This document shows, piece after piece, positions 60,901-64,000 of a DNA stretch of 64,000 nucleotides. A program made the translations under genes and the position numbers. The notes under the pieces are model-generated. The model saw nothing but the letters and a program-made list of their open reading frames with translations. It had not been told where the DNA came from and did no database searches. How positions within the stretch are numbered: the first letter of the stretch is position 1; every line of letters starts with the position of its first letter. The DNA is from Setaria digitata (Eukaryota > Nematoda > Chromadorea > Rhabditida > Setariidae): NCBI GenBank assembly GCA_003640385.1, contig RCAB01000090.1, forward strand, positions 1-64,000, in the 5' to 3' direction.

Positions 60901-63305
60901 TTTCAATATAATTACAAAAACGAGTAATGAGTAACTTTAGTGTTAACTTTTCTGAAATAGTTTTATTAACATTTCTCAAATCACTCAAGCACAGTTGCAA
61001 TTATTACAAGATTTGTAATATATAAATTTAAGTTAGAAATCCAAGTTAACACTTATTTCACTTTCTTCTTTTCACGCCTCTCTTTTAGCATCAAATAAAT
61101 TTAAGTTCGTTTGGAAGATTTTAAGTGCAAAAAATTCTCAGTGATATGAAAATTAAATTAGTACATTGTTAAGGTATATGAGCGACTTCTGAAGCAGTTA
61201 CCTGGGACTTGGGAAATGTTCACAACGAGAACTTTCTTGTCGGCGATGTCACGTAGCGAAACGGCGACACCTAGAGATCATGCGAAGGTATTCCTCACTT
61301 TGGACGAAATGAAACGAAGTTAAGAATCAGCGATTTCCTTCAAGGTTGTAACCATAGTTAGCAACGCATTGTGTGCTGTGTGACTTTTTTGATAAACGAG
61401 GCGATTATAGGAGACAGTGAAGTTAATCGATCATGCGATTAAGAATTTAGAAGCAAGCCGTCAGGAAAGAGATGACACAGGCAGCGACTACGATCCTTTC
61501 TTAATCGGTAGCTTCACAATTTAAGTTACGAATTCTGGATTTTCTACTAATAATTATTATTTTGGTAGAAGGTAGTGAACTTGGCGAATCATCAGAACTA
61601 AAGGATATGCTTGTTAGAAAAAAAAATGGCGAAATATTGCAATTTAATGCAAAAACTAAAATTAAAATTAAAACATTAAAAATTAAAAATAGTAAAAATT
61701 AAAAATACTAAGAATTAAAAATACTAAAAATTAAAAATACTAAAAATTAAAAATACTAAAAATTAAAAATACTAAAAATTAAAAAGACCTAAAAATTAAA
61801 GACATAAAATAAGAAAATAGAAACTAAAATTAAACAGATAATTCGCTGAGCTGCGAAAACCAAAAATTATAATTAGATGTTGATGGAATAAAAAAAGCTT
61901 TTTCATTTCCATCAAAATCAAAAAAAAATTAATTTTCTGTAAATTTAATAAAAATCAATCTTCTTAGGGTTAATTTTCACTTATAAAATGACTTTAGACT
62001 ACATTTTTTCTAGCTACATTCTATTTTATTTAACAATTTTGTAACTGTTTCGGTTGCAGGAAAGGCACATGGTAGACTTCGACCATACGGTTTCACGGGG
62101 AATTACTGGGAAAAACTTGGCGAAATAATTGTTGATGTTGTACTAGTCCAGGAAGCTGTTAGAGACTTACCTGGTGCTGGCCAAGCTTGGGTTATATTCA
62201 CTGCATGTCTTGTTGACCAAGTGAGACTATTTTATAACAATGAGTGTCATATACAAAATAGCCTTTGCAATCTGTGATATCCCAGTATCTAACAGTAAAT
62301 AACACAGATTAAAAATCTGATCTGAAGCGCATTTAAATAAGTAATTAAATTCTGTCTGAATGAGAAGTTGGAGTGGAATTTCTTTCATGATATCAGTATG
62401 CCCTATCACCTTTTAAAAGAACAGTAATTTTCAACTACACTTCCTTGAACTGGTATTTCTTGAATTAATAAATTTTATTCAGAAATGCATTTTTATAGAT
62501 TTAAGAAAAAAATCTGCTTACTGAAAGACAAACATTTGTAAAAGTGATGATTAAGATTGTAGAGCACAGATCAAGAAAAAAATCAGCATTCATTAGTCAC
62601 AGGAAAAATTTCTTCACGAGAATTTTTTAATTACTTTTACAGTTGAGAGCTGGTTTCGATGAAAGCAAGAGTGGTCTGATGCCGATCACTGGAGTGTTCG
62701 CTCAAAAGTTTACCTGTAATGCTACTGTGGGACCGAACAACTCTAACACTGCATCTGATTATCGTCAGCACAATTTCGTACCTTCTGATATAACTTGCTG
62801 CTCATCAGTGAATCGCGTTTGTTTCTTTTAAGACAGATATTTCAGGAAATAAAAAGTTGGGACTATGGACTTTCACTTTATCGAAGTGACGGGAATGTTT
62901 CTCAAGAAGTCTTTAATTTACCTTAAACGTTACGATTGCACTGACAGGAAATTTGTAACTTTATACAACATGAACTGAAATATTTTTCAAAAAAGACATC
63001 ATTTTATTTCAGTACTACACCGGTCAAGCGATGCTACCAGAGTGCGCCTCGACTGTAGGATCGAAAGAATGTAGAAGCCCAGGTCATGATTCAGATGTGC
63101 TGGAGAAGAGTGGAGGACGGAATTATCCTATGTCTGTGACGGAATACGAGAATCCAACATTTCGGAGTAGGAGAAAGGGTTCAGTACGTCTGACGGAAAG
63201 TAGGACATACTCCAAAGGTGAGATGCTACCGGTACTTACAAGGCTGAGATTTCCTTTCCTTTTTTTTTCCTCTATTATATTATTACCGTTTCAGACTTTC
63301 AGTGA
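55286..63305 (+). CDS. Nematode globin with long N- and C-terminal extensions
   Basis: Ten exons (55286-55435, 55585-55646, 60368-60501, 60605-60732, 61174-61287, 61411-61507, 62060-62220, 62643-62816, 63013-63217, 63295-63305) join in frame to 411 residues. Residues about 1-115 are a polar extension with an Arg/Ala/Glu helix (RRLLQELEAEAEKKATERAV) and Ser/Thr-rich linkers (HLRRSSSMPSVSDAII). The globin fold follows: A/B helices (LNRLQKRFLRFTWHRLQ), the CD Phe region (LPGTWEMFTTRTFLSAMS), E helix with distal His (RDHAKETVKLIDHAIKNLE), F helix with proximal His (GKAHGRLRPYGF) and G/H helices (LGEIIVDVVLVQEAVRDLPG, AWVIFTACLVDQLRAGFDES). A polar tail of about 130 residues ends in DFQ. Both haem-pocket His residues are present, so it should bind haem. 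A role in oxygen/redox sensing or signalling is inference from the extended nematode globins, many of which are neuronal. The start follows ATTTCAG by two bases; an upstream exon cannot be excluded. Confidence 0.85.
55647..60367 (+). other. Large 4.7-kb intron of the globin gene
   Basis: It separates the N-terminal extension exons from the exon before the globin fold. I saw no nested gene on either strand. It contains the trinucleotide-rich block near 57.6-57.9 kb. Alternative first exons or promoters could hide here. Confidence 0.55.
57540..57990. repeat. AAT/TTA trinucleotide-rich low-complexity block with (ATT)n
   Basis: Degenerate AAT and TAA units pass into a clean (ATT)n run near 57880-57922. 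Lies within the large globin intron. Confidence 0.9.
61663..61802 (+). repeat. Minisatellite, about 16-bp unit
   Basis: Tandem copies of a unit close to AAAATTAAAAATACTA, degenerating at both ends. Lies in the intron between globin exons 6 and 7. Confidence 0.9.
63273..63303 (+). repeat. 31-bp repeat carrying a splice acceptor, copy 1
   Basis: Thirty-one bases ending in TTACCGTTTCAGACTTTCAGT, a polypyrimidine/AG acceptor with the first bases of the globin terminal exon. An identical copy lies at 63471-63501. Confidence 0.9.
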
Positions 63306-63470
63306 TGGGGTATTATTTTCAACTCTTCTAAAGGAACTAGAGAAATGGTCAGTATTCATTCTAATATCTTCTGGCATTTGATTCCTCTCATTAATCGAAT
63401 CCTTATCAAGTTTTAACTTCGAAAAAGCTAATTTCCGCAACCAAATATAGACCATAATATTAATAACCAG

Positions 63471-63501
63471 TATTATATTATTACCGTTTCAGACTTTCAG
63501 T
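63471..63501 (+). repeat. 31-bp repeat carrying a splice acceptor, copy 2
   Basis: Exact second copy of 63273-63303. If used as acceptor for exon 9 it also gives D-F-Q followed by a stop (TAA instead of TGA). Confidence 0.9.
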
Positions 63502-63806
63502 AATGTTCAGGAACTGAATTCAACTGTGAAGCAGTCGTGTGATGATATGTACAGCTCATAAGAAAAGTTCTAGTGGCAGAAACATTTTTATCTTGTGTGT
63601 AGCAACATGCTTTAGAGAAATTAGTTTCCCGCATGGTAGCAAAAAGACCGTTGCTCTAAAAAAAGAATCAAATTCCGTCAATTACTGTAAACATGAATAC
63701 TACATATCATTATATCTTATTACCGATATCATTATTACTGTAGTCATATATCCATGTTGTATTGCCAAACAATAATACAATAGTTTGGGTGGAAATAACA
63801 GTGAAT

Positions 63807-63812
63807 AATAAA
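63807..63812 (+). terminator. Poly(A) signal AATAAA, globin gene
   Basis: Hexamer about 500 bases after the proximal stop and 300 after the alternative stop, so either terminal exon could use it. Confidence 0.5.
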
Positions 63813-64000
63813 CAACATAAACTGAGAATAATATAGATTATATCGTTTGTAAAAATTTTGTTTTTCGATTTTTTTCATTTTGTTCCTCAACTTCTGTCTC
63901 TCTAGTCATTTTTTTTAAGAAAAAGTATCCTAATTCAAATTATTCTTATACATTGCTTTAAGTGAAAGTCTTTGAAATTTATCACAGATGATATTAGAAA

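Larger units (their letters stand above)
63306..64000. other. Globin 3' region
   Basis: Probable 3' UTR and downstream DNA. It contains the second copy of the 31-bp acceptor repeat (63471-63501). No further gene was recognised; the 63539-63775 open frame has no supporting features. Confidence 0.5.

Noticed and set aside
61663..61802. Repeat array considered as a telomere-like or regulatory array
   Set aside because: A simple A/T minisatellite in an intron; the unit does not match the nematode telomere TTAGGC.

Overview
The window looks like nuclear DNA of a nematode, most likely a parasitic clade III (filarial-type) species. The base composition is very AT-rich. Genes are split into many small exons by GT-AG introns with long T-rich acceptors, and several starts sit a few bases after a strong TTTTAG or TTTCAG site, as expected for spliced-leader addition. 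The recognised proteins are animal housekeeping proteins plus nematode-type secreted fatty-acid-binding proteins and a nematode-type globin. The species call is inference. Exon coordinates were worked out by hand from reading frames, splice sites and remembered family alignments, with no database search.

Layout, left to right. 46-1188 (+): the C-terminal exons of a GK5-like FGGY sugar kinase. 2727-7098 (-): a complete DNAJC3/P58IPK ER co-chaperone. 8321-10365 (+): SF3A2, a U2 snRNP splicing factor. 11421-13253 (+): a LAMP-type lysosomal membrane glycoprotein. 14567-19671 (+): mitochondrial polynucleotide phosphorylase PNPT1, with an assembly gap in its last intron. 20501-21504 (+): an unrecognised coding-like stretch. 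21637-23931 (+): PPP4R2, a regulatory subunit of protein phosphatase 4. 24975-31666 (-): a complete 21-exon importin-7/8. 32620-40973 (+): three tandem fatty-acid-binding-protein genes with the same intron positions but different secretion signals and binding residues. 42270-47757 (+): broken coding fragments, a possible beta-propeller tail followed by a RING/B-box head, best read as decayed genes. 47760-55285: about 7.5 kb with no gene I can support. 55286-63305 (+): a globin gene with long N- and C-terminal extensions and a 4.7 kb intron.

The genes do not form one pathway. The left half is a dense housekeeping neighbourhood (ER protein folding, splicing, lysosome, mitochondrial RNA turnover, phosphatase, nuclear import). 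The right half is gene-poor and dominated by lineage-type families, relics and simple repeats. No bacterial operons, CRISPR arrays, tRNA or rRNA genes, or intact transposons were seen. Spacing between same-strand genes (about 1 kb or more) argues against tight nematode operons.

The most interesting items are the diverging secreted FABP cluster, a GC-AG intron in the importin gene, a duplicated terminal splice acceptor in the globin gene, the RING/propeller relics, a KH-loop change in PNPT1, and several short inverted repeats.
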